Below, piece by piece: positions 62,902 through 64,000 of a DNA stretch of 64,000 bases (the first letter of the stretch is position 1; each line of letters opens with the position of its first letter). Under the pieces are notes generated by a model. The model saw nothing but the letters and a program-made list of their open reading frames with translations, was not told where the DNA came from and searched no databases. The stretch covers positions 2,190,001-2,254,000 of the forward strand of contig CM072336.1 in the NCBI GenBank assembly GCA_036874045.1, in the 5' to 3' direction. Source of the stretch: Cymodocea nodosa. Lineage: Eukaryota; Streptophyta; Magnoliopsida; Alismatales; Cymodoceaceae. A program made the position numbers and the translations under genes.

Positions 62902-63380
62902 TGTTAAAACACAATTTTGATAAATAGTTGTGACTTTTCATTTGATGGTGTTAGTATTATGTGTAAGGTCACATTTCTTCATGTGCAACTAGTAATGGTT
63001 GTATTGTTATGTTTGTGAAAGGTTGTGTCTCGTGGTGTATGGATGTATCCTTTCATGAGCCATAAAAATATAAATAAATATAAAATGTCATGTATAAACA
63101 ATTATTTAAAGAAGGAGAACGTGTGTTTCTCTTCGTCACCTTCTTCTATCTTTTCAAAGTCTCCTTCTTCATGGATGTAGCTAACTATGCTAAGTTTAGA
63201 TCGATGATTTAGCAACTGATCTTTTCCGTCTTTGAGTTACACTCGTTAAATCAAGTTGCTGATTGAATTGTTTAGAAGTGCATTCAAGATGGCCAAACAT
63301 CCAACATGGGAAATAGCAGACAGGATTGGTTCATGTGATTTTGTCTATTTTTATGTTTAAATTAGAGAAATGTATGTAAG
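62902..63380 (+). repeat. Probable copia 3' LTR
   Basis: It begins TGTTAAAACACAATTTTGAT straight after a purine-rich stretch (AACCAGGTGAGAA). It contains an A/T-rich TATA-like stretch (63063-63090) followed by a GAAGGAGAA region, consistent with an LTR promoter. There is no second copy in the window to compare, so the right end is unknown. Confidence 0.5.
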
Positions 63381-64000
63381 AAGTCGATTAAATTTTAAGT
63401 TTGAAATGTACTCAAATGTCGTATTTACAATGGTATTTATACTTGATGTTGTTAACTACAAATAATTGGCGAATCAACGAATCCCAATCAAGCGTGTGGA
63501 ACTAAGGTGGACAACACACAAGCACCAACAAAGCACGCATATGACTAATCGACACCCATGTTGGAATCCACCGATCGACTATTTGGTATGAACATAAATG
63601 TCTACACGCATAAGATGTGAAGTAGACTTACGTTCATATTAAGACTAAGTAGTGAAAATTAACTTGCATCAACATCAATTATATAATTTTGAATGGTTTT
63701 CAGGAAAGTGTGATCTAGATATTGTGTGCATTGCCTTCCTAGGACAGAGAATAGCCTCTAGCTGTGAGAAAGGGTTATATCGGTTAACTATGAATTGAAA
63801 ATATAATTTATGTCAAGATTCCTCCTAGTTTCTAGCTCTCTGTTTCCTCATTATATGCTACATCAGGGCCCATAATGCATTAATAACATGAGGATGCAGA
63901 ATAGCTTTATGGATATCTGTTGAAATCAATTGGACCAATTGAGAGATCTTTTGGAAGCAAAAGGAGTTCGGCTATGGTACATGTTGCCTAGCAACAGTTC
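63381..64000. other. Right flank, no gene recognised
   Basis: No known domain is seen. The last 70 bases can be read as NQLDQLRDLLEAKGVRLWYM, which is coding-like, but an in-frame stop lies just before it. It could be the start of an exon that continues outside the window. Confidence 0.3.

Larger units (their letters stand above)
56890..63380 (+). mobile_element. Degenerate Ty1/copia retrotransposon, 5' truncated and interrupted
   Basis: The order gag, protease, integrase, reverse transcriptase, RNase H is that of copia elements. It starts inside gag with RGRGHSNHGQNDYNG directly at the end of the gypsy 3' LTR, so its own 5' LTR and first gag part are missing. It is split by about 2.5 kb of foreign DNA between about 59615 and 62195. 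A likely 3' LTR begins with TGTTA at 62902. Many stops and frameshifts show it is dead. The right end is not fixed. Confidence 0.85.

Noticed and set aside
1..64000. tRNA, rRNA, CRISPR arrays and telomeric repeats
   Set aside because: I looked for the usual T-arm box, spaced direct repeats and TTTAGGG arrays by eye and saw none; a dedicated tRNA search was not possible.

Overview
This window is nuclear DNA of a flowering plant. The genes carry many short exons with GT-AG introns in AT-rich DNA, the families are plant ones, and there are decayed Ty3/gypsy, Ty1/copia and LINE retrotransposons. Some genes are strongly GC-rich in coding sequence (SDH2, TPP, MIZ1, the one-exon gene near 14.5 kb), while others (XRCC1, EAF7, most exons of the PHP gene) are near neutral. 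That two-class pattern is typical of commelinid monocots, so a monocot such as a member of the Zingiberales is my guess. This is inference; the species is not determined.

Layout. From 0.6 to 7.2 kb on + lies an XRCC1-type DNA repair gene whose N-terminal exon is not seen. From 9.7 to 11.0 kb on + is a mitochondrial succinate dehydrogenase iron-sulfur subunit, with four exons and a GC-AG last intron. A one-exon plant-specific gene of unknown role lies at 14.1-15.0 kb on -. From 15 to 28 kb I recognise no gene; the stretch is AT-rich DNA, microsatellites and some GC-richer promoter-like patches. From 28.3 to 30.5 kb on + is a complete trehalose-6-phosphate phosphatase gene with eleven exons. 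The stretch from 30.5 to 36.5 kb has no recognised gene. From 36.5 to 41.2 kb on - is a complete five-exon PHP-domain phosphoesterase gene, with a LINE remnant inside its large first intron. From 42.0 to 44.2 kb on - is a two-exon Ole e 1-like secreted protein gene with an AT-rich transposon-like insert in its intron. From 47.2 to 48.1 kb on - is a MIZU-KUSSEI 1-like (DUF617) gene. From 49.3 to 51.1 kb on + is a small five-exon EAF7/MRGBP-like gene, divergent from the MIZ1-like gene.

From about 52.8 kb to beyond 63 kb is a nest of dead retrotransposons. A gypsy chromovirus-like element (52.8-56.9 kb) has a partial 5' LTR, an initiator-Met primer-binding site and a matching 3' LTR. It abuts the middle of the gag of a copia element (56.9 to about 63.4 kb). 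The copia element is itself split in its reverse transcriptase/RNase H region by about 2.5 kb of unrelated, non-coding, repeat-bearing DNA.

The host genes do not form a pathway or a cluster. They look like ordinary independent plant genes for DNA repair, respiration, trehalose signalling, nucleotide/RNA phosphoester cleavage, the extracellular matrix, root tropism and histone acetylation. I did not find a convincing new biological system. The most unusual items are the GC-AG intron and the His-to-Arg change in SDH2, the doubled zinc knuckle in the copia gag, the nested transposons, and a conserved LTR-end-like signature seen twice.
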